A DNA stretch of 5,776 nucleotides, taken from contig DQKQ01000140.1 of NCBI GenBank assembly GCA_015660615.1, positions 1 to 5,776 on the forward strand, written 5' to 3'. The notes below the pieces were generated by a model that was not told the origin of the DNA, did no database searches, and saw nothing but the letters and a program-made list of their open reading frames with translations. Shown one piece after another: positions 5,612-5,776 of this stretch; within the stretch, counting starts at the first letter, position 1, and every line of letters starts with the position of its first letter. The DNA is from Flavobacteriales bacterium (GTDB lineage Bacteria; Bacteroidota; Bacteroidia; Flavobacteriales_D; Sanyastnellaceae). The position numbers and the translations under genes were made by a program.

Positions 5612-5776
5612 ATGAACGAAGAGATGAACGAACTGACGGATGTGGCGATTGAAGGAGTTGAGAATGTGGGTGGAACAGCTGGCGACTCCCTTGATATACA
5701 AGCTTTAAACCTGAAAATAGAGAAGGCTAGCAGGGTGACGGATCTAATTCGTCTTGAGATGAGTAAGACCATTATA
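5612..5776 (+). CDS. MoxR-family AAA+ ATPase (N-terminal fragment, cut by window end)
   Basis: Only the first 55 codons are present and the frame is open at the window end. After a poorly conserved acidic leader (1-28), residues 29-55 read DIQALNLKIEKASRVTDLIR followed by LEMSKTII. This is the typical N-terminal helix of Bacteroidota MoxR ATPases, which just precedes the conserved I-I/V-G-Q segment and the Walker A loop. MoxR ATPases are chaperone-like AAA+ proteins, often next to DUF58 and von Willebrand factor A domain genes and acting on envelope or metal-centre maturation; none of those genes is inside this window. The ATG at 5612 is chosen because it follows an A-rich stretch; ATG at 5624 is an alternative. 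The Walker motifs lie outside, so the call rests on the N-terminal pattern alone. Confidence 0.7.
   Translation, partial: MNEEMNELTDVAIEGVENVGGTAGDSLDIQALNLKIEKASRVTDLIRLEMSKTII

Noticed and set aside
5536..5772. Minus-strand open frame of 78 codons at the right end
   Set aside because: It runs antisense through the MoxR N-terminal coding sequence and the A/T-rich intergenic region; its Ser/Phe/Ile-rich translation looks like a shadow.

Overview
The window reads as a chromosomal housekeeping region of a member of the Bacteroidota, most likely Flavobacteriales-like. The evidence is moderate-to-low GC, almost no Shine-Dalgarno sequences, A/T-rich sequence before start codons, IF3/L35/L20/ThrRS sequences of Bacteroidota character, a TPR lipoprotein and a MoxR-type ATPase start. 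Assignment below phylum is inference from protein style, not from a search.

Layout. Positions 1-41 probably hold the last codons of an upstream + strand gene, which ends in a 9-bp tandem repeat that repeats its stop codon. A + strand TPR lipoprotein gene follows (65-1117). Next comes an intrinsic terminator (about 1155-1195) shared with the converging minus-strand genes; its wobble pattern shows it is best suited to the minus strand. Positions 1211-5397 hold six tightly spaced minus-strand genes, in transcription order: a MazG-like nucleotide pyrophosphohydrolase, a DUF4442 hot-dog protein (ATGA overlap with the first), thrS, infC, rpmI and rplT. A 208-bp divergent intergenic region (about 5404-5611) separates them from the N-terminal 55 codons of a MoxR-family AAA+ ATPase gene on the + strand, cut by the window end.

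How the genes fit together. thrS-infC-rpmI-rplT is a widespread translation cluster encoding threonyl-tRNA synthetase, initiation factor 3 and ribosomal proteins L35 and L20. Here it appears to sit at the distal end of an operon that starts with two small metabolic genes of uncertain substrate. The annotation point that matters most is infC: its conserved N-terminus continues 32 codons upstream of the first GTG and has no ATG/GTG/TTG start there, so it must begin at a rare AUA or AUU codon, as expected for autoregulated infC genes.

I saw no mobile element, CRISPR array, tRNA, rRNA or defence cassette. The region looks ordinary. The more interesting items are the infC start, a structured 103-nt rpmI-rplT spacer, and the coupled pyrophosphohydrolase/DUF4442 pair ahead of thrS.
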